64,000 nucleotides of DNA from Plazaster borealis (taxonomy: Eukaryota; Echinodermata; Asteroidea; Forcipulatida; Labidiasteridae). The DNA is taken from NCBI GenBank assembly GCA_021014325.1, contig CM037472.1, positions 32,264,234 to 32,328,233 of the forward strand, read 5' to 3'. Positions 31,198 through 40,320 of the stretch are shown here, piece by piece (the stretch's first letter is position 1; each line of letters opens with the position of its first letter). The notes below the pieces were generated by a model. It was not told where the DNA came from, ran no database searches, and was given only the letters and a program-made list of their open reading frames with translations. A program made the translations under genes and the position numbers.

Positions 31198-32175
31198 TGT
31201 GGCGAAACGACGGCCAGTGAGATTATTGATTAAATTACTTACCTTAAGATTAATGGTACAGTCCAGCAGAGCAGTAGGCTGGAGTACGGCATGCGAGAAT
31301 GCAGCGTGCTTGCGCTGTCTGACGGCCGCCGCAAGCCAAGTGCGTGCAGCGAAAGTGCATGAGTAGCGCGGCGTGCGGGAGAAAGTTTTTAGGGAGTTCA
31401 TGTCAAGCCTTGGAAGTGGTGAGTACACTTTTAGTTTAGCGCTGTGTGTGCAGTGCGGAATTGTGTGAGGGGTTGTTTCATTCACTGTAGAGTATATGGT
31501 GAGGTGCCTTTTGAGGAACCTTGGGTTGTACTCAGTGTGTTGAATGTGAGGTAGCAGATTGGAATTGTGGGCCTGTGAACCCGTTGTTGCGTGGTTACGC
31601 ACGGTTTTAGTGCGAGAACGGCCCCGGGTATTTCTGCTCGGACCCCTGGGAAACTACCGGTAGTCTTGGAAAGACTAGCCGTGCTCACGGTGGTGTTTAG
31701 GACCGTGTAGTTGAGTGTACACGAAAGCGATCACCTGAGGTAGCCCGCCTCACGGAGGAATTGCTTGGGAACAGTCACGTTGTATTTTGGGGTAGTTGTT
31801 TAATAATATCAGAGTGAAGTTGTTTATTAAGTACTGGCCCTACCTCGTAGGTGGAGGTTATTATAAAAGTGATTTAGTGTGTGATTTATATTGTGATTTG
31901 TAAGTGTTCTGATCATTTGCCAGGGACAGAGAGCCTCCGTTGAGGGAGGAAGTTATTAAATAAACCATTTGATTTGCTGCATTTAGTTTGTCGACTATTT
32001 CTTATTTCATTTCGGATCCTGTGTAGTTGTTATCAAATCGGGACGGTACAATTCAGTCCCAACGGATCATTCCCTAGCCGCTCAGGGTTTTTCCGGTCAG
32101 GCCGTCCGAAGCCAGCGCCTCCTAGGTAGCTGCTTATAGTCAAGCAACTTCTTGCTAAAGGGGCGTTGCGCGACA
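31198..32175 (+). repeat. 5' LTR
   Basis: 978 bp, TG...CA ends. Contains an AATAAA at about 31959. Matches 39340-40320 base for base apart from three homopolymer length differences. Confidence 0.97.
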
Positions 32176-32178
32176 AAA

Positions 32179-32196
32179 TGGTGTCAGAAGTGGGAT
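32179..32196 (+). other. Primer binding site (tRNA-Leu type)
   Basis: TGGTGTCAGAAGTGGGAT, 3 nt after the 5' LTR, is complementary to the 3' end of animal tRNA-Leu including the CCA terminus. Confidence 0.8.
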
Positions 32197-32425
32197 TATG
32201 ATTTGATGCAACTACAAGGACCGATTCCATGTAAATTAGTCAATGTCAGTGGGAGTTTCCCATGAAAGAAGTACTCGGTTTTCTAGCACTAAGTCTAGTT
32301 CTTATTTGTCTGGTTTTGATAATTATCATAGTCTGCCTGCTGGCAATTAAAAGTCACCGACAACGGAGACAATTTCTGAGGCAGAGGCGTATTGTTATTG
32401 CTCGCAGTGAGCAGGTCACCTCACT

Positions 32426-33800
32426 ATGAGTGAGACCAAACAATTAAATCCCAGCTATCAAGAGGACCTTAGTAGGTCCAGAATGGAACTGCAGTTACTG
32501 CAGTGGGAGAAGGCCCAACAGGCGAGGCGGATTGAGGAGCTTGAGGCTGCCTTAAAGCAGGCAAAGACGTCCGAGGAACCAGTTAGTCGAGCTGGAGGAC
32601 GCCAGCAAAAGCGTGTGAGAATAGATGGGGACATTGATTTTAAATTTCGAGTCAATGTTTAAACGACTTAGGGAGGAGTCCTCAGGCTTCGCCTCATTTG
32701 AGGCACGAACACCATCTAGTACAAAGAAAATTGCCGAGATCCCTTTGTTGGATGGACATGGAGAGCATAATTTGAGTGATTGGATTACTCCTCGGAGGAG
32801 CAATGAGGTATCCACTCCTGTTACCGCTAAGGTACGTGAGGAGGAGGGTTTGAGGAGTACAAATCCTTTTGTGGATATGAAGGACAAACAAGTCCATTGT
32901 GAGTTGTTAAGTTTTGCAACAAGATCACCAAGTATTTCTGACAGTGTGTCAGCTGAACAAACAGGCACTGAAAAGGCAGGGCCTTGGAACCTGAAGAGAG
33001 AAACGAGAGTTGTTGGGGAGAGGGGTGAAAGATAGAGGTACCCTAGTCGCCCTTATATTGTCCCCGATCGTTACAGTGGGAGAATTCAATGGAATGAGTA
33101 CCATAAACATTTTGAGAGTTGTCGGTTAGTTAACCGTTGGGACAAAGAGCAGTCGGCAGAGTATTTGGCAGCCAGTCTACAAGGTGATGCTGTCCGTATC
33201 CTTGGTAACAGTACACAACAGCACAAATACTCGTATGACGAGTTGGTAAAGCTTTTGTCCAGGAGGTTTGGCCTTGGCCGCCAGGCAGAGAACTTCCTAG
33301 TGGAACTTAGACATAGGCGTCAGAAACCCAAAGAATCTCTTCAAGAACTGGGCCAAGTGATACATGAATTGGCGTTAAAGGCATATCCTGAAATCACAGA
33401 GGATTCGAGAGATCGTCTGGAACGGAACCATTTTATGGATGCCGTGGCGGGTCAGTCCGTGAGGCAAGGCATATTTCGTGCCAGGCCTAAGACTTTGGCT
33501 GAAGCCATACAGGCAGCCCTCGAAACGCAGAGTTTTGAGGAGGTTGAGTCTCAGAGGAGGGAGGAGAGACCGTTTAAGCTAGTGAGGGCGGTGGACCGTG
33601 ACACTGAGGAACGGTTAATGTCTGTAGAAAGGGCCCTTGGTGAACAGTCGAGGTGTGTTGGTGACTTGACAAAACAGCTAGATGTTATGGTAAAGCTGTT
33701 AGCGTCGCAACCATCTAAAGAGGCCCCTGTGAGGGTGCCTGAGGTTCCCCAAAGTCCAGATGGACGGCGTTTTCAGAGTAGGGGACCAGGTCTGACATGA
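32426..33800 (+). pseudogene. gag region of the LTR retrotransposon (interrupted)
   Basis: Starts with a coiled-coil-like segment (32426-32662, QLLQWEKAQQARRIEELEAA). A frame change near 32640 leads to 32625-33035, then one TAG stop (33033-33035) interrupts an otherwise open frame to 33800. The core, from about 33080, holds a retrotransposon-gag capsid-like domain with YDELVKLLSRRFG and the ELRHRRQ...ESLQELG segment. A CCHC-type zinc knuckle is readable at 33804-33850 but out of frame between two compensating shifts near 33795 and 33825. Gag would form the particle and bind RNA. No functional product can be claimed from this copy as sequenced. Confidence 0.82.
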
Positions 33801-33815
33801 AGTGTTTTAACTGCG

Positions 33816-34493
33816 GTGAGAGGGGCATTTTGCAGCAAGGTGCAAGAAACCCAGACACCAGCAGGGAAACGACGAGCAGTCTTCCGGCGGGTCCGCGGAA
33901 AGGCTGAAGTGAGCAATGGGCCCATGGAAAGAGAACCAGATACATCAAGTAGAAAAAGGAAACTTGAGTGTGACAATAAAGTACGGGTTGTTTCAGTCCC
34001 GAGGTATGGTTTATTTGTGGATGGATGCGTGAGGTCGACAAAATTTCGAATGTTGATAGACACAGGTGCAACTGACACGTTAATTAGTTCTACAGTGTAT
34101 TACCAAATTCCACCAGGTCAGAGGCCAACCCTGGAGAGTTGTGACGTTGGGCTACGCCAAGTGGATGGTACGCCATTGCAAATATTGGGCACGGCGTGGG
34201 TTGAGCTTACAGTCGGTAAGACAACTACACCTGTAAAGGTAATAGTCGTAGACATTTCACTTCCTGCAATGTTGGGAATGGACTGGCTATTGTCCACTGG
34301 TGGTAATTTAGATTTTAGAAATATGGAATTGAATGTGAATGGCCAAAGGGTCAAGTGTACGAATAGTTCAGGTGAAGCGTTTGTCGGCAGAGTGGTGGTA
34401 ACTGAGACAACTGTGATACCAGCCGGTCATGAGGGCATTGTAAGGGAGCCATCATCAACCGTGGCGAGGGCTCAAGGGTCCATTTATTGTTGA
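33816..34493 (+). CDS. Retropepsin-like aspartic protease region of pol
   Basis: Contains the catalytic LIDTGATDTLIS motif at about 34053-34090 and the hydrophobic LPAMLGMDWLL segment (about 34261-34294), typical of the single-chain protease monomer of Ty3/gypsy elements. It would process Gag-Pol. The frame ends in a stop at 34491-34493 just where the linker to RT continues in another frame, so a one-base shift lies near 34470-34490. Confidence 0.85.
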   Translation: MRGAFCSKVQETQTPAGKRRAVFRRVRGKAEVSNGPMEREPDTSSRKRKLECDNKVRVVSVPRYGLFVDGCVRSTKFRMLIDTGATDTLISSTVYYQIPPGQRPTLESCDVGLRQVDGTPLQILGTAWVELTVGKTTTPVKVIVVDISLPAMLGMDWLLSTGGNLDFRNMELNVNGQRVKCTNSSGEAFVGRVVVTETTVIPAGHEGIVREPSSTVARAQGSIYC

Positions 34494-34533
34494 GCCAATC
34501 GAGGGAGGTGGCGAGCTGGCCCAGAGGGGCCTC

Positions 34534-35178
34534 GTGCTAGCTAGGTCTGTTGTCGAGGTACCCACTGAGGTGGTACCTGTTAGGGTGTTTAACCCTAGCA
34601 AGGAAAAGCGAGTACTCCACGCGGGAACTACAGCCGCAAGGGTATTCCCTGTTGAGGTGGAGACCGTGCCAAATGCACACGATAGTCAAAACCATGAGGC
34701 TCTTCCGGTGCACCTACGGAATTTGTATGAGAGGGGCATTGCGGATTTGAGTCCATCACACCATCTGGAAGTGATGAGGTGCTTGATTGAATATCAGGAT
34801 ATATTTTCGAAGGGTGACGGTGACATTGGACGCACAAATCTTGTTAAGCATTCTATTAACACTGGGGATGCTAGGCCACAGAAGCAGAGGCCTAGAAGGC
34901 ATCCTGCTTGTCACCAGCAAGAGATACTGAGGCAAGTTGAGGGACTCAGACAACAGGGTCTAATAGAGGAGTCCGATAGTCCATGGGCGGCTAACATTGT
35001 GTTGGTCAAGAAAAAGGATGGATCAAACCGTCTGTGTGTGGATTATAGGGGTTTGAATTTCGCTACTATCAAGGACGCATATCCAGTACCCCGTATCGAT
35101 GAGACGCTTGATGCCCTCGAGGGGCAAAGTGGTTTTCAACCTTGGATATGGCGTCAGGGTATTGGCAGGTACCTTTAG
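34534..35178 (+). CDS. Reverse transcriptase N-terminal part of pol
   Basis: Linker followed by RT fingers: SPWAANIVLVKKKDGSNRLC and VDYRGLNFATIKDAYPVPRI. This is RT block 1-3 of Ty3/gypsy type. The frame shifts near 35130, within the segment before the MDMASGYWQV block, which is found in the next frame. Confidence 0.9.
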   Translation: MLARSVVEVPTEVVPVRVFNPSKEKRVLHAGTTAARVFPVEVETVPNAHDSQNHEALPVHLRNLYERGIADLSPSHHLEVMRCLIEYQDIFSKGDGDIGRTNLVKHSINTGDARPQKQRPRRHPACHQQEILRQVEGLRQQGLIEESDSPWAANIVLVKKKDGSNRLCVDYRGLNFATIKDAYPVPRIDETLDALEGQSGFQPWIWRQGIGRYL

Positions 35179-37151
35179 ATGAGGACGCCCAACTAAAATC
35201 ATCGTTCTTGGTACGCAACGGGTTGTATAAATGGAAGGTAATGCCGTTTGGTTTGGCGAATGCGCCGGCAACATTCGAACGCCTAATGGAAAAGGTTATG
35301 TCTGGCCTCCAATGGGAAGTTCTGTTGATTTATCTCGATGACATTATCGTTTTTGGCAAGACAGTGAGTGAGGAGGTGGAGCGTCTTCGAGTAGTGTTTT
35401 CAAGGCTAAGAAAGGCCGGGTTGAAACTGAAGCCCAGCAAATGCCACCTCTTCCAAAGGTCCGTGACCTACCTAGGTCACATAGTCTCGGGTGAGGGGAT
35501 AGAAACTGATCCTGCAAAGATCAAAGTAGTCGCCGAATGGCCAGTCCCGAAGTCAGTAAAAGAAGTGAGAAGTTTCTTAGGGCTGGCATCTTACTATCGC
35601 CGTTTTATCCGTGGGTTTGCGGATATTGCAAGCCCTTTGCATGCCCTGACTGGGAAGTCAAAGGTCTTTGATTGGAACAATGCCTGTCAAGAGGCATTTG
35701 AGCAATTGAAGAAAGAACTGCAAACTTCTCCGGTGTTGGCTTATCCTTCGCCGGATGGGAAGTTTGTATTGGACACTGATGCAAGTGCTGAAGGTATTGG
35801 GGCGGTGCTGTCGCAGGTGTGTGAGGGCGAAGAGAAGGTTGTTGCTTACGCAAGCAGAAAGCTTGGCAAAGCAGAGAAAAACTACTGTGTGACTCGGCAG
35901 GAGTTACTGGCAATAGTGGTTTACCTAAGGTACTTCAGGCAGTATCTCTATGGGCAAAAGGTGACGGTCAGAACAGATCACTCAGCACTCCGCTGGTTGC
36001 TCAATTTCAAAGATCCTGAGGGGCAGCTGGCGAGGTGGTTAGAAGTGATTTCTGAATATGATATGACAATCCAACATAGACCAGGCAGGAAACATACCAA
36101 TGCGGACAGTCTATCACGGAAACCGTGCAAGCAATGTGGGCAAGGTTATAAAGAAAAGGACAGTGAGGTGTCCGTACCATCCGTTAGCTCAGTGGTTGAG
36201 GCTAACCAGGCCGTAGTGAGGGGTGTGGTAGCGGAACCTTCAATTAGTCACATGAATCTTCGTGAGGCGCAGTTGGCAGATAAAACCATGAGTTGGTTGT
36301 TAACCACGAAGAGTGAGGGGTTAGGACGTCCTGATTGGAAGGATGTTTCCCACTTGCCTCCAGCGAGTAAGATGTATTGGGCCTATTGGGAGCAAATGTC
36401 TTTACGTGATGGCGTGTTGTACAAGCGCTGGGATTCGGACGATGGTATATCGTTCCGATGGTTGTTAGTTGTACCGGCACAGTTTCGATCTAAGTTTGTG
36501 TGTGAACTTCATGGAGGACCATTGGGTGGTCATCTTGGTCTAAAGAAGACCATGGCCAGAGTCAAACAACGGTACTTTTGGTCTGGTATTACTGCCGATG
36601 TACGGTCTTGTATCCGGAGTTGTAATCAGTGTGCGAGGAAGAAGTCTCCTCCGAAGAAACGAGTTGCGCCACTACGGCAGTACCATGTGGGAGGTACCAT
36701 GGAGAGGGTCGCAATGGACCTCATGGGCCCCTTGCCTGTGACCGACGATGGGAATCGATGGATCCTTGTTGTTGCAGATTACAATACAAGGTGGATGGAG
36801 GCTTATGCGCTTCCCGATGCCCATGCTGACACAGTAGCGGCTAAGTTTGTGAGTGAGTTTGTGTGTAGATTTGGGGTTCCAAACGAACTCCATACTGATC
36901 AAGGTTCAAATTTTGAGTCTAAGGTTTTCCAAGAGATGTGCAGTATATTGGGGATTGCAAAGACGAGAACAACTGCGTATAACCCCAAATCAGATGGGCT
37001 CGTGGAACGTTTTAATCGTACCCTCATTTCCATTGTGTCTATGATGGTAGACCCCGTAGAGGACAACGTGACTGGGATAAGTGTCTGTCCTTTGCGACGA
37101 GCGCTTACCGCTCCACACCCCAAGAAACAACCGGTGAATCGCCGAATATGA
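35142..37151 (+). CDS. RT core, RNase H and integrase of pol
   Basis: 669-codon frame. RT: MDMASGYWQVPLDE, MPFGLANAPATFERLM and the catalytic YLDDIIVF. RNase H: VLDTDASAEGIGAVLSQ, VTRQELLAIV, TDHSALRW. Integrase: zinc-binding HHCC (HGGPLGGHLG...CNQCARKK), then the D,D,E core with MDLMGPLP, LHTDQGSNFES and NPKSDGLVERFNRTL. It would copy RNA into DNA and insert it. The end of the integrase core is damaged: residues after SIVSMMVDPVEDN are scrambled by indels near 37050-37150, and the C-terminal module continues from 37246 in another frame. Confidence 0.96.
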   Translation: MDMASGYWQVPLDEDAQLKSSFLVRNGLYKWKVMPFGLANAPATFERLMEKVMSGLQWEVLLIYLDDIIVFGKTVSEEVERLRVVFSRLRKAGLKLKPSKCHLFQRSVTYLGHIVSGEGIETDPAKIKVVAEWPVPKSVKEVRSFLGLASYYRRFIRGFADIASPLHALTGKSKVFDWNNACQEAFEQLKKELQTSPVLAYPSPDGKFVLDTDASAEGIGAVLSQVCEGEEKVVAYASRKLGKAEKNYCVTRQELLAIVVYLRYFRQYLYGQKVTVRTDHSALRWLLNFKDPEGQLARWLEVISEYDMTIQHRPGRKHTNADSLSRKPCKQCGQGYKEKDSEVSVPSVSSVVEANQAVVRGVVAEPSISHMNLREAQLADKTMSWLLTTKSEGLGRPDWKDVSHLPPASKMYWAYWEQMSLRDGVLYKRWDSDDGISFRWLLVVPAQFRSKFVCELHGGPLGGHLGLKKTMARVKQRYFWSGITADVRSCIRSCNQCARKKSPPKKRVAPLRQYHVGGTMERVAMDLMGPLPVTDDGNRWILVVADYNTRWMEAYALPDAHADTVAAKFVSEFVCRFGVPNELHTDQGSNFESKVFQEMCSILGIAKTRTTAYNPKSDGLVERFNRTLISIVSMMVDPVEDNVTGISVCPLRRALTAPHPKKQPVNRRI

Positions 37152-37245
37152 TGATGCTTGGGAGAGAGGTAATGCAACCGATTGATTTGTGTACTGAACA
37201 ACCAAGTATTAGTGCTGAGGGCCGACCACTGATTTCGCAGAGGAG

Positions 37246-37851
37246 TTGAGGTGTCGTATTCAGCAGGCACATGATAAGGCACATGAGTGTCTTAAGAAGA
37301 ACTCAAGGCGGCAGAAACGTAACTACGATAGAAGAGCCACTGATCCATGCCTACAGGAAGGTGCCTTTGTATGGCTCTATAATCCAGCAAAGAAGAAAGG
37401 TGTGTGCCCGAAACTTCAGCTAAAGTGGGAGGGGCCGTACCTGGTATTGCGAAAACTTTCAGACGTAGTCCTTAGAATACAGCTGCGGAAAGGGGCCAAG
37501 CCACGTGTTGTGCATGTAGATAGGCTCAAGCCATATACAGGGGATCCCATAAAGGCATGGAACCACACTAGTGAGGTTCCTGTGGAGGAGTCTCTGGAAC
37601 GAGTAGAATCGACTCCAGACACTAATGAGGTTGCAGATGAGGTTTCTATGTGTATTGTACCTAAAGATAATTGTGAGGTACCTAAGGCTAAGGGCAAGGT
37701 ACCTGAGGATGAGAGTGTTAGTGTGACTGAGAATGAGGGGAGCAACCCCCCGATTGAGGTGGGTGGTCGAAATCAGGTGTCGACACCTGAGCCTAATGTA
37801 GCGAAGAGGTACCCAGTGAGGCAACACAAGTTACCTAAACGGTATCGTTAA
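37246..37851 (+). CDS. Integrase C-terminal region with GPY/F module
   Basis: Basic N-terminal part (NSRRQKRNYDRRA), then FVWLYNPAKKKG, KWEGPYLVLRKLSDVVLRIQ and VVHVDRLKPY, which is the GPY/F chromatin/DNA-binding module of gypsy integrases. It is followed by an acidic tail with repeated VP/EV(P)K words and a basic end (LPKRYR). Stop at 37849-37851. Confidence 0.88.
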   Translation: MRCRIQQAHDKAHECLKKNSRRQKRNYDRRATDPCLQEGAFVWLYNPAKKKGVCPKLQLKWEGPYLVLRKLSDVVLRIQLRKGAKPRVVHVDRLKPYTGDPIKAWNHTSEVPVEESLERVESTPDTNEVADEVSMCIVPKDNCEVPKAKGKVPEDESVSVTENEGSNPPIEVGGRNQVSTPEPNVAKRYPVRQHKLPKRYR

Positions 37852-37880
37852 TTTATTTTTATCATTTGAGTCTGGTTTGC

Positions 37881-37890
37881 TTTGTTTCAG
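37881..37890 (+). promoter_or_regulatory. Candidate 3' splice site before the accessory ORF
   Basis: The pyrimidine-rich stretch TTTGCTTTGTTTCAG ends at 37890, and the ATG of the zinc-finger ORF follows at 37898. This is the position where env subgenomic mRNAs are spliced in retroviruses; here it is inference. Confidence 0.45.
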
Positions 37891-37897
37891 AAAAATT

Positions 37898-38290
37898 ATG
37901 CCACCTATAAGTTGTCAGAAGTTATGGAGGTGCAGTATTTGCAGGAAAGCATTTACGCAAGCGAAAGGCCTGGCTCGTCACCGCAAATTTGAGCATGGAC
38001 CTGACATGAGGCTGTACTGCAAGAGATGTGATTTTGGTACGAAACGCCGAGATAACCTACGGCGTCATTATAAATTCCAGCATTCTTCGAGCAACATGGC
38101 TGATTTGGATAACATTAGGAGGGAGTCAGTGCGCGTTTTGGGCCCTGAAGGAAGGGCAAGAGGTGTCTTCCGTGATGAGAGGTTGCCAGTGAGGGTACCA
38201 CTAAGTGAGGTGTCCCTTCAAAGTGGAGGTCAAGCCTCGCCCCAGCTACTACCACAAAAGATAGTCAGGAGGCCGGGAGACGGGAGGTAA
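37898..38290 (+). CDS. Accessory ORF with two C2H2 zinc fingers (between pol and 3' LTR)
   Basis: 130 codons from the ATG at 37898 (an in-frame ATG also exists at 37877, before the putative splice site). Two consecutive fingers are evident: CSICRKAFTQAKGLARHRKF-EH and CKRCDFGTKRRDNLRRHYKF-QH, both C-X2-C-X12-H-X4-H. The tail is basic and shows no domain. Not a gag, pol or env domain; it occupies the env slot. Probable nucleic-acid-binding accessory protein, perhaps captured from a host gene. It has no visible frame break, unlike gag and pol. Confidence 0.75.
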   Translation: MPPISCQKLWRCSICRKAFTQAKGLARHRKFEHGPDMRLYCKRCDFGTKRRDNLRRHYKFQHSSSNMADLDNIRRESVRVLGPEGRARGVFRDERLPVRVPLSEVSLQSGGQASPQLLPQKIVRRPGDGR

Positions 38291-38382
38291 GCTCCCGGTG
38301 TTGAGCTTGTCCCCTGGACGCATCTCACCCCTGTACCAGACACCAGTGACAAGAAATATCGCGGTGTCGGGGAAGCCGAGGA

Positions 38383-38718
38383 ATGTTCCGGAAAGAGAGC
38401 GACTCTTCATCAGATAGCTCATCGACCTCCTCGTTTGACACATCGACAGACACGTTGGAAGCAGACGCGCAAGAGGAACCAGCAGGGCCACCCCAACCCA
38501 TGCAAGAGGAGCCAGCCGGGCCACCCCAATCCATGCAAGAGGAGCCAGCCATGAGGGAGGAAGTTGCCAAGCCACCTGCTGCCACTACACGCGCCACTAT
38601 CATCAGGAAAACCTTCACGTTCACTGTGGTAAACGGAGCCGTGGTACGAAGAGAAGAACATAATGATATGTTCTACCGGCAAGTTGAAGTCAACTGGGAC
38701 CGGCCACAAGAACACTAA
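38383..38718 (+). CDS. Second ORF downstream of the zinc fingers, Ser/Glu/Pro-rich
   Basis: 111 codons. Ser/Asp/Thr-rich start, then a proline-glutamate repeat (units of EEPAGPPQ(P/S)MQ, two and a half copies), then RKTFTFTVVNGAVVRREEHN. No recognised domain. It may be the C-terminal part of the accessory protein in another frame or an independent ORF. Confidence 0.45.
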   Translation: MFRKESDSSSDSSSTSSFDTSTDTLEADAQEEPAGPPQPMQEEPAGPPQSMQEEPAMREEVAKPPAATTRATIIRKTFTFTVVNGAVVRREEHNDMFYRQVEVNWDRPQEH

Positions 38719-39339
38719 CTCTTTGGGCCTCATGGTCACGTTTGCGCGAACTGTTGTCGTTTTGGACTGAAAATAATCATCTGATCAGAACTGAAATTAT
38801 TGCCGAATTGCTTGTTAACATTTAATTATTCCAGTAATTGATCCATAATTAGTGCATTATCAAGAGTTCTTTAGCTATGACCGATGGAGATGTGCAGGGT
38901 ATTGTATGATTCTTATTTCAGAGAGCGGTGCAAATTTTGTGATTGTTGTTAAATTTGTATATGATTGCTTAATTATGTAAAAAGTGCCTAAATGATGTGT
39001 GAATTATCTGTAATCTTGCCAAACCAATCAAACCTCCTAATGTTTTACACGTGCTACCTTTTGTACTTTTGTATTCCTGTTTGCAGCTTTTGATAAAGTT
39101 CAGGGTTTTCTCTAAACATGTTGAAATATTGTTGAGGAGGATGTGATGAGGTGTAGTATCGAGATGAGGGTACCTCGTGACTTACTTGTCGGAGGGGAGG
39201 CTCCCGAGGACCTTGTAGGACCTTGGGGTTTTGAGTAAAATTTTGTATTGTAATGAGGGGCAGAATGGCCGCCGTTACTTTGTTTGATGGTTTTATTCGG
39301 CTTGTCTGTACGGGGACGTCCAGGCCTGTCAGGAGGCTA

Positions 39340-40320
39340 TGTGGCGAAACGACGGCCAGTGAGATTATTGATTAAATTACTTACCTTAAGATTAATGGTA
39401 CAGTCCAGCAGAGCAGTAGGCTGGAGTACGGCATGCGAGAATGCAGCGTGCTTGCGCTGTCTGACGGCCGCCGCAAGCCAAGTGCGTGCAGCGAAAGTGC
39501 ATGAGTAGCGCGGCGTGCGGGAGAAAGTTTTTAGGGAGTTCATGTCAAGCCTTGGAAGTGGTGAGTACACTTTTAGTTTAGCGCTGTGTGTGCAGTGCGG
39601 AATTGTGTGAGGGGTTGTTTCATTCACTGTAGAGTATATGGTGAGGTGCCTTTTGAGGAACCTTGGGTTGTACTCAGTGTGTTGAATGTGAGGTAGCAGA
39701 TTGGAATTGTGGGCCTGTGAACCCGTTGTTGCGTGGTTACGCACGGTTTTAGTGCGAGAACGGCCCCGGGTATTTCTGCTCGGACCCCCTGGGAAACTAC
39801 CGGTAGTCTTGGAAAGACTAGCCGTGCTCACGGTGGTGTTTAGGACCGTGTAGTTGAGTGTACACGAAAGCGATCACCTGAGGTAGCCCGCCTCACGGAG
39901 GAATTGCTTGGGAACAGTCACGTTGTATTTTGGGGTAGTTGTTTAATAATATCAGAGTGAAGTTGTTTATTAAGTACTGGCCCTACCTCGTAGGTGGAGG
40001 TTATTATAAAAGTGATTTAGTGTGTGATTTATATTGTGATTTGTAAGTGTTCTGATCATTTGCCAGGGACAGAGAGCCTCCGTTGAGGGAGGAAGTTATT
40101 AAATAAACCATTTGATTTGCTGCATTTAGTTTGTCGACTATTTCTTATTTCATTTCGGATCCTGTGTAGTTGTTATCAAATCGGGACGGTACAATTCAGT
40201 CCCAACGGATCATTCCCTAGCCGCTCAGGGTTTTTCCGGTCAGGCCGTCCGAAGCCAGCGCCTCCCTAGGTAGCTGCTTATAGTCAAGCAACTTCTTGCT
40301 AAAGGGGGCGTTGCGCGACA
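39340..40320 (+). repeat. 3' LTR
   Basis: 981 bp copy of 31198-32175; preceded by the purine-rich AGGAGG (39331-39336), a possible polypurine tract. 621 bp of non-coding DNA separate it from the last ORF. Confidence 0.97.

Larger units (their letters stand above)
31198..40320 (+). mobile_element. Ty3/gypsy-type LTR retrotransposon, about 9.1 kb, recent insertion
   Basis: Two 0.98-kb LTRs in direct orientation, starting TGTGGCG and ending GCGACA, flank gag, protease, RT, RNase H, integrase and an extra zinc-finger ORF, all on the plus strand. A 4-bp target duplication GTAG is present at 31194-31197 and 40321-40324. The primer site is tRNA-Leu-like. Domain order PR-RT-RH-IN is that of the Ty3/gypsy group. 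LTRs differ in the compared sequence only by three single-base length differences in C or G runs, implying a young insertion or a conversion. The coding part has several frame breaks and one stop. Integrated 331 bp upstream of the NEK9 start codon, in opposite orientation to it. Confidence 0.97.
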
